64,000 bases of DNA from Lunularia cruciata. Lineage: Eukaryota; Streptophyta; Marchantiopsida; Lunulariales; Lunulariaceae. Each line of letters begins with the position of its first letter. Within the stretch, counting starts at the first letter, position 1. Below are positions 1-12,340 of the stretch, one piece after another. The stretch is from positions 38,626,001 to 38,690,000 of the forward strand of contig OX419757.1 in the NCBI GenBank assembly GCA_948567375.1, written 5' to 3'. The notes under the pieces were generated by a model that worked only from the letters and a program-made list of their open reading frames with translations, did no database searches and had not been told where the DNA came from. The position numbers and the translations under genes are program-made.

Positions 1-2160
1 ACTTTTTGCTAGGGAATTGGGTGTTGAATGATCTAGATATGATAATAGAAATCAGAGACAATAAGGACCATGCTTAGAATTATTAAGGAGTAATTTCTTT
101 GCTTGGACTAAGGTGCATTGAAGAAAAATTGCTTGAACCCGAGGTAGAATCTTCTCTAGAGGCAATGACCATAGATACTCCATGGGTTTGTCCCAAGGGC
201 AAACTTCATGATGATATTAGGGCATCATTCATCAACAAGAAGTCAAGAAATGTCAAGCAAATTGGGCATATAAAGGCCACATGCACAAAGCTATTGAAGA
301 GGTAGTGATGAAACTCTTTAAGTCCAAGAAAATGACGCATGCCAACCTGAGTTGGGCTGTTTTCTTCCACTACATTCACAAAAGATGACATGTTAATTGG
401 GCAAGGATGTTCTATCTATGAGTTCATGAGATTTGTGGAGACATGAACAAGGAAAGTGGTGTCATATTCTTGTCACCCTTTGTTATACACTTCTACCTTG
501 GTATGAAGCTACTCACAAAGGAGGAGAAAAAGAAGTTCCCTTTACATTTTATCCTAAGAAGTACTTTGGTATGCATCCAAAACCGTCACAAGAAGGAGGA
601 GCAAGTGAAGTAGTAGGGAGTGGAAGAGAAAGCCAAGGAGGGGTAAGTGAGGAATCCTTCTCTTGTATCAAGCTCTCTTTGAACTTAGAAGCCGTGATGG
701 TTTCCAACAAGATGGTGTGCAATTGGCACCACCAAGAGAAGACTTGGCCAAAAAAGTAGCAGAAGTCCATTCACTAGAGAAGGAGAAAGGAAGCTCTCAC
801 AAAAAAATTTAAACTCCTATGATGAATAATCCATCCTAAGTGGCAACGCTCATCCAAAAAGATGGAGAAGTATCCTCCTTGACTCACATATGAGGAGAAC
901 ACAACAATGAGGCTGAACCGTTGGTATCAAAGGTAAGTAATGAGGTCCAAACCAACAAAGGAAGGATGTAGAAGAAGAATATAAGACTCAAGTAAAAGAG
1001 AACTAGAGTTTTGAAATTCCCATGAAAGAGGTCTTGGAGGTGGAGGAGATGAGAATATAGGAAGACAAGGAGAAAATAATAGAGAAGTTGAAGGCTAAGG
1101 AGGAAGAGTCTACACAAGCGTGCATTCAAGAGAGAGAAGAAAATACGTAGGTGGCTAAAGATGTGACTACTAGCCACAAAGAAGCACACAAAGACGAGCA
1201 TATCCTACTCTTCATGTTACATTCAAGGGAGGGGTGTTTGTCACAAGAAGGAGAACATGTGAACCAACTTTGCCACAAAAAAAGACTCCTTGCGTGAGAG
1301 ATGATTCATATAGTAGGACCAATGCTATATGAATTAGAGACTATCTTGCCTTACTATTAGGAATTGGACAAGATGCTCACAACTTACATGAAGTTGGTTT
1401 TCCATCTTCATTGGGTTGCTCAATTGATCAATGCAAAGAAGGTTAGAGCTCATAAGGAGCGCAAGAAGATTTGGGAAGAGATGTAGGCTAAAGAAGAAAC
1501 TTGTTATGAACAACAATAGACAATGGAGAAATGGAGGAAGGCAATGGAGGTAAGGTGGGAGAAGTACCACAGCGAACTCAAGAGAGTGCAGGTAGAAGTG
1601 TGAGTCTTCAATATTAGAATCAATTAGAATAGAGTTGATCATAATGAACAACTTCATGCCCAAGACAAAGAACTCATCACATTGAAGGTGGAGTTGGAGT
1701 AGGCATGAATCAAGATAGTTACCAATGAGATCACTCACAACAACTTGCAAGGTTACAATTACAAGAAGCTTGCCAAAGTTTGTAGTGAAGAATTAACAAA
1801 GACAATAAATCAATAAGAGGAGAAAGAAGAACTCATGCATGTCCAAGAGAGGAAAGAGTTGCAAGGAGAGATGTATGCCATAAAAATGAACTTGGAAGAA
1901 GAGCATGTTTGAGTGCTTACAACTATGGAGTCTATGGCAAAAGAATTGGTGGAGTGTGTGGAGAAGCTAGCCAAGACCCTCCCGCACCAAGCCAAGCTGC
2001 AAGATATGAAGATGAAAACCTATATGTGAGAGGCAAAGTGTACAATTATGAGAAACTCAAGCACCTATACACTTCTCTCAAAGGTCATACAAACCAAAAA
2101 TTCAAAGACACATTGAACAAGATGTTGGTCTAGTTTGGAGATTACAAGAGGAATGTCAAA
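1..2160 (+). pseudogene. Decayed Lys/Glu-rich coiled-coil ORF, probably transposon-derived
   Basis: Read on the plus strand in shifting frames, this stretch gives long runs rich in Glu, Lys, Gln and Leu (about 1000-1200 and 1480-2130), broken by many TAG and TAA codons where CAG or CAA would keep the frame open. The last readable piece (1909-2133) is open for 74 codons. The composition suggests a long coiled-coil protein. It resembles in style the coiled-coil ORF inside the long-LTR family at 37457-38107 and 63420-63992, but I cannot show homology by eye. No catalytic motif is visible. It is most likely a remnant of a non-autonomous element, and the true start lies outside the window or is lost. 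Confidence 0.4.
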
Positions 2161-2513
2161 TAAATATTAGGGATGGCAAAGGGAAAAGGAATTTTGGTAC
2201 CATAGTTCCTCATGATAGTGTATAGATTCATGATATCAAAACATGTAACTAGTATAAGTTAGGAAGACCTTAAGCCTAGTAGTAAGAAGACAAAATCTCT
2301 TTGGCTAAAGATCTTCATGATTGTAATTATCAAACTAACAACCTTTTTTTCAAGTGGTCAATTCTTTAGTAACAACCTCGTGAATAGTAGCTAAAGAAGA
2401 TATTAAAAGTAGATGAAAAGATTTTGGAGGATGATTTTGCATTTCCACCTAGGCAACCCTTTATTGAGTAAGGTTAGGATAAAATAAGGATCCCAAGTGG
2501 GTTGAATAAGAAA

Positions 2514-2660
2514 AATGGGAATTCTAAGTGAATGATGAGTGGGGACTCATCATTCACTTAACTAGCTAGGAGGCTACCAAGAAACCTTTGTAGCTCTTAT
2601 ATTCCTATGAGGAGAAGTAGGAATATATATAAAGTGAATTCACCCAATGTAGACTATGTT
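2514..2660 (+). promoter_or_regulatory. LTR-like promoter segment with hairpins and TATA box
   Basis: A perfect 16-bp inverted repeat with a 4-nt loop (2525-2560) is followed by a smaller inverted repeat (ATATTCCTA at 2599-2607, TAGGAATAT at 2618-2626) that runs straight into a TATA-box-like TATATATAAAG (2624-2634). A T-rich run follows at about 2661. The order looks like the U3/R boundary of an LTR, but no matching second LTR, primer site or target duplication was found, so this is inference. Confidence 0.4.
2525..2560. repeat. Perfect 16-bp inverted repeat, 4-nt loop
   Basis: The arm TAAGTGAATGATGAGT (2525-2540) and its exact reverse complement (2545-2560) flank GGGG. A perfect stem of this length is unlikely by chance in DNA that is otherwise heavily mutated. 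Confidence 0.85.
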
Positions 2661-3079
2661 CTTTTTTTTTCACAGTTATAGAATGAGTCAATGCTTGGCC
2701 CACAAAGATTCATACTTATGAGACCTCTAATATTTTATGTTAGTGAGTTTGCATTCTTTGTGATTGGTTCTGTATGTGAATGAGTAGTGGTGAGGAAGAT
2801 TATAGTAGGATCACAATTGTTGGAGTATCTTGAGGTGTATTCATGCTTGATCAGAATATGCAATTTATAAGGGATTTGACGAGGTGGCCTAGTGTTTGGA
2901 AGATAATCTTGATTTGGAGCATTGGACAATATCACAAATAACAAAGCCCATGCAACACAATCAATCTACAATTGCTACAAGACTGTGCCTTTTGGAATGG
3001 TAAAAATTAGTGGTTGTGGTTGTAGTCACAAAACAATAAGACCTTCATGGTGAAACTACCTAATATGTAGAAATAGCTT

Positions 3080-3580
3080 GTAGAGTGGTCTTTTAGTTTG
3101 CTTTTCTCTCTCTAGGAACACACTAGGTGCCTAGTTATGGTGCTTATGGATAAGAGGTTATGTGTAGACCTATCACTAATAGTTTCAGCCTGCTTGTTTT
3201 GCCAGCCACCAAAATATTCTATCCTTATTTCTAGTGTCCTTTTTGCCGGGTAGGGGAGTAATTGGAAACCTAACGTTCATCACAACACACACTCCTAGTT
3301 TATTGGTCATTATTTCTAGCATTACCAAGGAGAAATACAAATCATGCCTAGAAGGAAAGAACCTAAGAGGATTACATGCACACCAATCTAAGCCAATAGG
3401 ACGTACAATCAAACATGCAAGCATGGAGAGATCCAAAAAAGAGAAGCTTAGCAAAATCTCGCCATGCTTTTTGGTAGAAATATGCTATAGAGCATGCTTG
3501 CTTTACACAAGAGCTACTCTCAACCTAGACTCCAAGTTTGTATCCAATCTGTTCTCCAAGTAAGGAAATGTTATGCCTTT
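3080..3580 (+). repeat. Dispersed repeat R1, inverted copy at 57.8-58.3 kb
   Basis: The segment matches the reverse complement of about 57770-58310 over most of its length with many substitutions. Shared landmarks include a stretch on Asn-Thr-His codons near 3270 and the AAGCATGGAGAGATCC block near 3420, which reads GGATCCTCTCCATGCTT at about 57941. At 57.8-58.3 kb the repeat lies next to a Ty3 gag remnant, so R1 is probably part of an LTR retrotransposon. The 109-codon plus-strand ORF at 3234-3563 has no recognisable domain. Confidence 0.65.
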
Positions 3581-5880
3581 TGATGTAGAAATCTCTAAGA
3601 TTTAGATGAGAATATCTTTTTTTAATCCATAATTCTAATTCTAATATTATTGAACTCAATAGAACGTTTGTAAGATACAATTTTGAATGATATTAAAATA
3701 TCAATCTGACCACTATAGCTCCCTTGACAAGGTCTTAAACTTGGTTAATTTTTTGTAGTTCCAACTCTAATTTTGAAATCCTAAATAAGGCTCAAGTCTT
3801 GATTGTAGCTACGATTTTGCCAAAAGGCAAATTTTGGCACATGGATTTATGTAAAAAAAATTAGTTAACACTTTAAGAAGCTACAATTCTTTCACTCATG
3901 ACTTCAAATTGGAGTTGGATATAGAAATGCTCCATTGAGCTTAAGATAATATTTCTAATAGAGTTTGTTGTACTAGATCTCACTACCCTAAGCAAATTTT
4001 TTTTAACGAAATAGTTGGTTTTGCTCCTATCTAAATTCTTTTAATATTAATGGCTTCCAACCACAATCCTTAGTTATGGATCAATTCCCAAGTTAGGTTA
4101 TTTCTAGACCCAATTCAATTCAAGGTCTTGGAGCAATTACTTCATCCAAGACCTTGAATTTTATATCAATAATTCACATGAAACCTTTGCACAAAGATAC
4201 AAGGGCTAACCATTCAACAATATTGGAAAATTTCATAAGTAGATTCAAATTAGAACTTGAGAAGTAACCAAAAGCCCAAACCTAATTTTCAATACTAAAA
4301 ATTCAATTAATTAGATCAGATTTGATTTTGACTCAAAACTTAGAATTTTTTAAGATCAAATGAACCAAAATTCTGTCTTATTTCCAACCCCATTAATAGA
4401 CCAGAAAAATCCTATCATAAAACTCTAAGAAACCTACAATTTGTGAAGTTGGATATTAATTTGACCTTCCTTGCTTCAATTGATCTTATCCCATTCAGAA
4501 TTTGCTGAAATAATTTGATTATTATCTTCTACCCATAGCTTATTAGCTCTTCTCTCTAGTAGTTATCTTTCTTTCCAAATCTTGTTCCTTGACTCTCTCA
4601 AATATCATAAAAATCTAAAATTCACATGTTGAGACCCAACTTCTTGCACTTTTGTCACTTAGCCTTTTCTCCTTTTGATACATGGACCCACAACTCCACC
4701 TCATAGCCCTTGAAAAAAATTAAATACCTCTCCTTCTACAAGAGCACATAAATTGACAAGTCTTATACCTATTCATAAGTAAGCAATGAAAGAACAATTG
4801 GACCCAATTTTTCCATCATTGATACCATTAATGCAAGCCCAAAATGTATTGCTATCTAAGCTTGAAAGTGATCTTGGTGCAAAATCTGAAGCTTGATAAG
4901 GAAAGGATTTGGAATTGCAAGTCAAGAGCACATAGCTAAATACCCTATGTCTTTCAAGTCTCCACGACCTATATACATCAAAGCTCTCAAAAGGTTAAGA
5001 TTGTTATCCACATGGTCAATCACTTAAATATACATAGATTGCTCACATTACAATAGCTCAACTATGGGATATGTAATATAATCTACTTCAATGATATGGA
5101 AATAAACTGCACTAAACTACTCTTTCATTGGCTATGCAAACCACACCATAATAGCCGGTCTCACACTCATGACATTAATGATCTTTGGCATTTGTGATGA
5201 GTTGCAACATTCAAAAAGTTTAAATCTTTGATAAGGAGCAAGTGCTAGCAACCATTAGCCAAGTTATGCATGCATGGGAAACAATTGTAAAGCAAAGTGA
5301 CTTTCATGACAAATAACTATAATCTTTAGGACTATTTTGGAATAGATCTTTAGTGAAAGTGACTTTAACTTTCCCTTTCCCATAATGTGCCATAGGAGAT
5401 GACACTAAACTCTTTAGGAAAGATTTTCCTAAGAAGATAAACTATAACTAATAGAGAATTAACCATTGTGATATATTTCCTTCCTTTGCTTGTCAATTTA
5501 AACTTGTATCTCTATGGGAACTATGAATTCTTACCATTCTACCATACTTTGGTTGACATTAAGTCATAAAAGAATCTCAAGATTCTTTTAGGTTAAAATT
5601 AGTGGTGCATTGGGAAGCTTTCTAATAAGTTTCTTAACTTATGGTTATCAAGAGAGTATGATGAATAAATGTTTTGGTCAAGATATTTGGGAAAATGATC
5701 TAAATTTCACTATTAGCTTATATGGTAAGGTACTACTTGATCTTGAAACATACAATAGGTATCAAGGTGGAAATTTATCATCCAAGAGCATTATAGATAA
5801 TACCTTGCTTAAAATGCTGCTTGATATAGACCTTTTTGAAGAAGTTCACTACTGTCAAGACATTTGCAACATGTAAGCTA
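3581..5880. other. AT-rich decayed DNA, no gene recognised
   Basis: No convincing coding region, RNA gene or complete repeat was seen. The short ORF at 5610-5876 (88 codons) shows no known motif. Composition and stop density fit old transposon DNA. Confidence 0.5.
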
Positions 5881-6260
5881 CTTTGCTTGGATGCTAGAGT
5901 GATAGTCTTGGCAGTTAGAGTTATATTATTAATTGCTTAAAGATTACTTAGTTGCAGCCATATCTTGTATTAGGGCTATTGATTACATTATGGGACCCAC
6001 TATCACTTGCAACATTTGCATTGTCAAATGTGCTATTAACAATGGTATTAAGGTTGGAAATCCAAGTCAAGCAAAGAGGTATATCTTCAAAGTGCAGCTC
6101 CAATGTTGAGCCTTTGAGTTCTTGGCTATAGTGGATAGAGACCGACAAGCATCACCTAGAGTCTCTTAGCTAGAGTTGGTATGGTTTGATTGTAATTAGT
6201 GCTCAATTGTTGGTAAGTGAGTGGAGGATCAAGTTCAAATCCTATTTGAGTGGAAGAGCA
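5881..6260 (+). repeat. Dispersed repeat R2 with tRNA-like A and B box sequences
   Basis: The stretch aligns with 16680-17060 on the plus strand and in part with 60700-61020 on the minus strand. Shared landmarks are 'TATTGATTACATTA', 'GTTGAGCCTTTGAGTTC' and 'GTCTCTTAGCTAGAG'. Near its end, TTAGCTAGAGTTGG (about 6167-6180) resembles a polymerase III A box, and AGTTCAAATCC (about 6231-6241) resembles a B box some 50-60 bp later. Because homology extends well upstream of the A box, a simple SINE is uncertain. The repeat may be the end of the Ty3 element whose body lies at 8-17 kb. Confidence 0.6.
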
Positions 6261-7375
6261 AACTGATTATATTAGAGAAGTGAGAGTCAAGAGGAAATTG
6301 GATGCAAAATTTGTTGGTGGTATCTCCAAGCCTGGCAGATTGTTGGTACTTTTGATCATGGTCTTGGATTTCCTTGAGGGTGATTGTGTGCAAAAGAACT
6401 ATGTGATTTCTTGCAGATTTGACAATGAGGCAAATGGTGTGCAAAAGTGCTATCAAAATTTGGTTAAGATTGAGGTCAAATTGAGATTGGGTGTTCAATT
6501 TTGCTGATCAATGAAGCAAATCTAAGAGTGAGAGGTCAAATTGGCAATTAAGCATGGTGATTTGCAAAATTGGAGGTAGATTAGAGAAACCACCTCAAAT
6601 TAGGGATTCAAAGTTCCCCATGTACTCAATTTGACTCAATTTGATAGTTAGCAATGTTTGGAGGTCAACCAACCATAACGGAGGTGACCAAGTTGGATCA
6701 AATTTGTTGGTGGCTTGCCCTAGCTAGTGCTTGAATTAGTGGAGGTTAACGTGAGTTGGGGAAGGTTAGCAAGAAGATAGGTCTCATTTGAACTTTGAAG
6801 CATAGAGCTATGAGCTAGAAATGGTATCAAGATTTGGTGAGAATTGAGTTCAATTAAGATTTAGTGTTCAATTTTGCTAATCAGTGAGAAAATCAAAGAG
6901 TGAGAGGTCAAACTGGCAATTGAGCATGGTGATTTGTAAAATTGGAGGCTGAATTGAGAACTCATCTCCGCAAATTAAGGATTTGGAGATCCTTAGCTAC
7001 TCAATTAGATAGTTAGTAATGGATTTGGAAGTCAACCAACTATAGCAAAATTTTGACAAGATGACAATGTGTTCAAATTTGGCGGTCAAGTTTGTGGAAG
7101 CCATTTAGAGTTGGAGGTTGCCCAAGTTGGGTCAAATTTGGTGGTGGCTTGCTCTAGCTAGTGCTTGAGTTGGTGGAGGTTAACTTGATTTAGAGGTCAA
7201 GTTGGCAAAGGCCATCCAAAGTTGAGGTTGCCCAAGTTGGGTCAAATTTGGTGATGGCTGGCCCTAGCTAGTGCTCAAGTTGGTAGAATTTAACTCAATT
7301 TAGAGGTCAAGTTTGCAAAGGTCTAGAAGGGCTAGCAAGCCAATTTGCTGGCATGAGGCTAGCTAGTTTAGTTAA
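6261..7375 (+). repeat. Degenerate tandem repeats of about 370 bp and 110 bp
   Basis: A block around 6530-6700 ('GAGTGAGAGGTCAAA...', then 'GTCAACCAACCATA') recurs at about 6898-7060. A second unit starting GTTGCCCAAGTTGGGTCAAA occurs at 7117 and again at 7227, a 110-bp step, and a diverged version lies near 6682. Between the copies the phrase CCTAGCTAGTGCT recurs. No reading frame is kept, so this is non-coding tandem amplification in or next to an old element. Confidence 0.7.
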
Positions 7376-8040
7376 TTTTTTGGTAGTTGTCGGGCAAAGT
7401 CCACCTACTCTTCAAGATTATGCAAAATAAGGTTTGAACCCTAGATCTCTAGTTCCTAGACTAGTGCACTAGTCAAATTTATCCCACCTTCACTTATGAT
7501 TCTCCTACTGATTGGTAGCTTGATGCATATACTCATGTAGCTTTGGCTAGGAGAGGCAATTTGATCCCATCCTTGGTGATCTTGGTAGCATAGAAGTAGA
7601 TAATTACTCATATTATATCAAATGCCAAATGGTGGCAAAGTCAATCCAATTTTGATTTACGAGATGAAAGGTTATCATTTTAATTTCTTGTGATTAGACC
7701 TCCTCCATTCTATACTTCTTGTTTGTGCATCAGATCTGTGTGAGGTGTCTTGATATTTAGAGCATTGGTGCTCTAGTGTGCTCTTGTAGTGAAGCTAAAG
7801 TAATGACTAGTTGGACTACTCATGTTTTCTTTTCAATGAGGTAAGAAGTGATGGCTTAAAGACCATGAGAGTGCATGGTATGATGGTAGGTACTAGTTTC
7901 TTTTCTCCTAGTGTTGTTTTCATAGTTGGAGTTACATTAGTGGGTGGTTCTTGGTGGTTATAATTGCCATTTGTAATATATTATCATGATAGAGTTCCTC
8001 AAGGATTCTAGAGGAAATTTTGTTACAATACATATGGGTT
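7376..8040 (+). other. Presumed 5' internal region of decayed Ty3 element
   Basis: There is no open frame. Its position just upstream of the gag remnant makes it the likely leader and gag N-terminal region, but no primer binding site or 5' LTR boundary could be recognised. Confidence 0.3.
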
Positions 8041-9200
8041 TACATGAAGTGGCACTCAATATCAACTTGTATCTTTGGTCCTAGTAAGAGAGGAGATTGA
8101 TTCCAGTTTGGGATTTGACACAAGATCTAATTCCATTAAGAGTGCACTTGGTGTCCATACCATTTTTGTGGGACATGGATGAGATTTATGAGGCCTCTGA
8201 AGGCCCTAAGCGCCACTTTGGTACAATGGGTACCATTGAGTTGAATGATTTCATCTAGGAGTTTGATAGGTGATATAATTTGTAGCAGATGTGGAACCTT
8301 ATTGTGTTCATATCCTTCATGGCATGGAAAATGTTGTTTCAACACTTGGAAGGTTTGTTGATGGATGACTACCATAAGTTTAGGAGAGCTCACTTGGAGA
8401 AGATTGAGCTATGGAGATAGTATTGGTCTCAAAATTACATCTCCATCACTTCAAGCTTAGTTTCTAGGGGTAGATCAATAACAACCACAAGTTTTAGCTC
8501 TAGTAGCATTATTGTATCTAATAGAGATGCATTAATTAGAAATTGTGCTACTAAGAGTGAAGGTACCGCTATAGAAGGTGGTGTAGCATCAAGAGTTTAA
8601 CCCCATGGTAGAGTTCTTCCAATGTTTGAGGTAGAACTACCAAGAAGTGCAGACTAACAAATCAAGGAGCTTGTAGGCTTTCCAATGGAAGGTTAAAGAG
8701 AGCCTATGCAAGGCATATACTTGCATAGGCAATTGATTAGTTTCTGTCAAGGACTTATTAAGACCAAAGTAGTCTAATTTTGGCATGGGATCATGGACAA
8801 GGAGTTACGTTATGGAGTCCATGATGTCATATTATTATACTTTACCTCACTTACTTTGGTGGTGGTCTTTAGTTTGTTTGAGCATATTGAGCTCAACATG
8901 GTGGAAGAGAGAGTGGTGACATCAAGATTTGCTAGAGAGACCTCATCCATAACTATTATTTCTTCTAGAATGCAATAGAATGCACTACACCATGTTGGCT
9001 TCCAAGGATAGAGTGGACAACCCAAACCTTACGGAGCGAGTGGAGTGCTTAGTGCAGCTAGACCCTTACCTTCATTTTTGGATCAAAAATAGCCGATGAG
9101 TGGTAGTGTTCCTTGTTGGACTTGTAGTGGAGCTCACCACAAGAGAGAGTGCACTCAAGACATTGGAAATGATACCTTTGGTGCATCACAACAAGCATAA
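8041..9200 (+). pseudogene. Ty3-type gag remnant with CCHC knuckle
   Basis: In fragments the plus strand reads as a plant Ty3 Gag. The capsid-like part around 8140-8400 has Trp and Phe-rich helices and an 'LxxDDYHKFRRAHLEKIE' type ending. A Ser/Thr-rich linker follows, and then a zinc knuckle at about 9110-9155 reading CWTCSGAHHKREC, the CX2CX3HX4C form common in plant Ty3 Gag. TAG and TAA stops split the frame in at least eight places, many of them one C-to-T step from Gln. It cannot make a functional protein. Downstream come protease, RT and integrase remnants in the same orientation, which together form one old element. Confidence 0.7.
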
Positions 9201-10080
9201 AGAAAGTGTGACCATTTCCACAGATTTTGTCACACTAGTGTTTGATGATTTAACCTTCACTTGAAGTTATGGAGTGGTAGGATTGTTATGGTAGGTGGAA
9301 GAGGAGTTGTAGGTCATAAAGGGCGTGGTGGTAGAGGTGGTGGTAGAGGACCTATAGTTGGTATGCCCTAGTACATGCTCTTGCTTTTGATATAGCCATG
9401 ACTACTCAAATTGAGTAGTTGGAACAAAGAGTGGCTAGCATGACCATAACATAAAGGAGATCAAATTTAGGTGTTGAGGGTTCCACCTCTCATGGTAATG
9501 ATAGATATGTCCTAGACTTTATGTGTGGAGTAGCACAAGTAGATACATTTGCCATAATGACTAGGAGTGCAGTACATGCTCCAAAGCCTAGATGAGTATC
9601 AATGGAGTTAGAACTATAGAGAGGAAAGGTTGGTCAACAAGTTTGACTTCCCCAATCTTTCACACTCTCCAAGCCACTACAAACTACATCCATTGCTCAA
9701 GGACATCCTAGTATAGGTGAGGTGGCTGGTGATGGAGTGCTTGATAGACTAGATACTAGTCAACCATGTACTATTACATAGAATTGAGTCTAGCATGATG
9801 TTGGAGGCAGCTCAATTGATTATGTACTTCCTTTTGTTCTCAACCAATGACATGTTTACTTTGGGATTTGACTCACCTCTAATGTTTTGGTTGGTTGCAA
9901 CACTATGAGACTAGGGATGATGTGGTTTGTGCTTCTAGAGCAAAGATGGTTGATAGTGGAGCTAACTTGGTTAAGGAGTATGGGATCCATTCAACAACTA
10001 GTGGTTTATGGTAGGTAGCAATAATCAGGTTGGAGGAGTTACCAACTAGACCTGCCTTTGAGTGAGCTTGGTTCATACAT
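9201..10080 (+). other. Gag-protease linker of decayed Ty3 element
   Basis: Low-complexity Gly/Arg codons near 9290-9350 and scattered open stretches continue the element, but no domain can be named. Confidence 0.35.
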
Positions 10081-10300
10081 GAAGTTGTCCTATTAGACAA
10101 GAAAAAAGAATCTTCCATTTGGTGGGACCTTTAGGGAAGGTCTATAAATCACAAAGGGTCTTATTAGACTCTGGTGTGTAGCCTTTTATGTTAGAGAAGG
10201 GTATAGTTTTTGGTCTTGAGATACAAAAGACCAATGTGAAGAGATGTCCATTTAAGATCCAAATATCTTTAGGGGGTGGTTTTACATAATATATCATATA
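10081..10300 (+). pseudogene. Retroviral-type aspartic protease remnant
   Basis: Around 10160-10290 the plus strand reads VLLDSGV, a stop, then PFMLEKGIVFGLEI. This fits the catalytic D-S-G motif and following strand of a Ty3 protease. The stop directly after the active-site motif and a lack of continuous frame make it dead. It sits in the expected place between gag and RT. Confidence 0.55.
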
Positions 10301-12340
10301 TGCAGAGCTCATTGTTTAGATTTGGCTTGTTCATCTGATTGATAGCTTTGTGGTGAGAGGTTAGGCCATTGCAATAGTGGTAGAGTCATCTAATATGCTA
10401 GTTGGTGGAGTAGTGTTATACTCCATGGGTTTCAATATTGAATATTGGGAGGAGATAACTTCTTATAGGCCAAGTTGGTAGTAAGGTGAAAGATGGATAT
10501 GTGCCTACTTGTGTGCATTAGTAGTGGCAATCTTGGCTCATTATAATCAAGGATCATGACATCAGTTTCAACTTTTAGTAGTTTTGTTATTTGGCCTGGT
10601 GACTTATTGGAGGCAAATGCCCATGTGGAAGATACTCTAATACCAAAGAAGATCACTTGGATTTAGAGTATGAGTGGGATTGTTCCATGTACCTTGGATT
10701 TTACATTGTGGAGTTCTAAGGAGACATTGTAACAAAATGCAGATCAGTTGGTGTAGCATGCCTGGAGTGGAGCCCTTGTACCACTAAGAGACTGATGTGA
10801 AGATGAGCCTCCCAAGTCTATTACCTTGTCACCTTTGAATACCACACTTATTGCTTGGAAGTATCTAGTAGAGGAAATATGTCTATTGGAGTTGTGTGGT
10901 GGGATTAGCATTGGGCTAGATGTGGTGCAACAAGCAAGTATATGGGTTCAAATGTACTTATATGTGGAGAGAGATGAGATTTTTAGGCAAATCTCTCTAT
11001 ATCATGAAGTACACTTGGCCTATTGGTATTTTGAGTTATTATCAATGTCAACAATCAAGGCTTACTAGAAGACCCTACTAGCAAACACTTCCTTGTTGGG
11101 GGGATAGGATTTGGAGAGACATGGTCCCTTCATTTGGTGATTTCTAGATGGTCATGTTAAGGATATACTTGTGTTGGCCAAGGTTAGGGTCTACAAGATC
11201 CATATTCTAGTGTGTTTTGGGAGATGTTATGCATGCTACAACATCTCTTAGTTCATTAGTCTATTTCTCTAGCCTACATTTTGGAGAACATCCCTTTGAT
11301 GGGTAATTCTTGTACATAGGTGGTGGTGAGTACATATTAGGTCCATTCTTAGATGGGACCAACCGTATTGTTGGATACAACCAAATTTTGATCACGGGCC
11401 CATCATCTTCATCTTTGGTGGACAAACCTCTTACTTAGAGAGGTTTTATAACATGCTTGTGATGGTATTCAATGACTAGCTTACCTTATTGTTGATAATA
11501 TTGTGGATATTGTTTGCTAGTCTCAAACAATGATAGTGGTTGATAGGTCATATATGGTAGTAGTGAACCTTGTTGGGAAACCTAGAGCAACTTTACCCAC
11601 ACTCATGACTTTCCCATGCTCACATGCTTTTTGAGAGGGAGATCCTAGACTTTGTTTGGGACTCACAGTTATAGTAGTTTGTGGAACCCAATGCCATTGA
11701 AAGAGAGTGGGCAATGGGTTTCCATACTGGTATTACTACCATTTCAATAGTGTCAAATGCATTTAGGCATCAAGTTTTAGGTCAATCTATGGACCTGAAT
11801 GGCTTGACCTAGATTGTGAGCCTTGGCTTTGCAGAGAAGCATAGAATGAATTTGATAAGCATCACCACTTGGATACTTGTGAGCTTTGTGCCTATCAAGA
11901 CAATTGAAGCACATATCAGGGGAAATAGATCAAGTAGGCATGGTATTCTTGGGACAAAACTAGTGGCTACTTGTGAGAAGTGGTCTACTTGGGGTTAATT
12001 CATTTAGATGAGTGTGGTCTACTTGGGTTACATCTTTGGTCTACTTGGGATGCAACTAGATGACATATGGAGCTTGTAGCTAGAGCAAAGAGAGTTTTGT
12101 GCTCTAAGGTTGAGACTCTAATGGTTGAGTGCATGATATTACTTCTCCCAAGGGCCTGCTGTAGCAGCCAATCAATGCATGTTCCCCTCTTACATTAGTT
12201 ACAAAGGATACTTGGGAGCCAAACATTGGACCCAAGCTTACTAGGAGGAAAGACAGAGAGTTTGGAGGTTCTTGAGTTGTTTTCCCATTTTATTATGAAG
12301 GCTTTGAAAGGACATGGTATTTGGATTGAGCTTACTAGTG
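10301..12340 (+). other. Long protease-RT spacer of decayed Ty3 element
   Basis: About 2 kb without a recognisable domain lies between the protease and RT remnants, longer than usual for Ty3 elements. It may include inserted DNA. Short open stretches (10826-11068, 11816-11998) show no motif. Confidence 0.3.

Noticed and set aside
7425-7500. Possible tRNA gene (GGTTTGAACCCTAG)
   Set aside because: The T-arm-like phrase is present, but no acceptor stem, anticodon arm or A box at the right distance was found.
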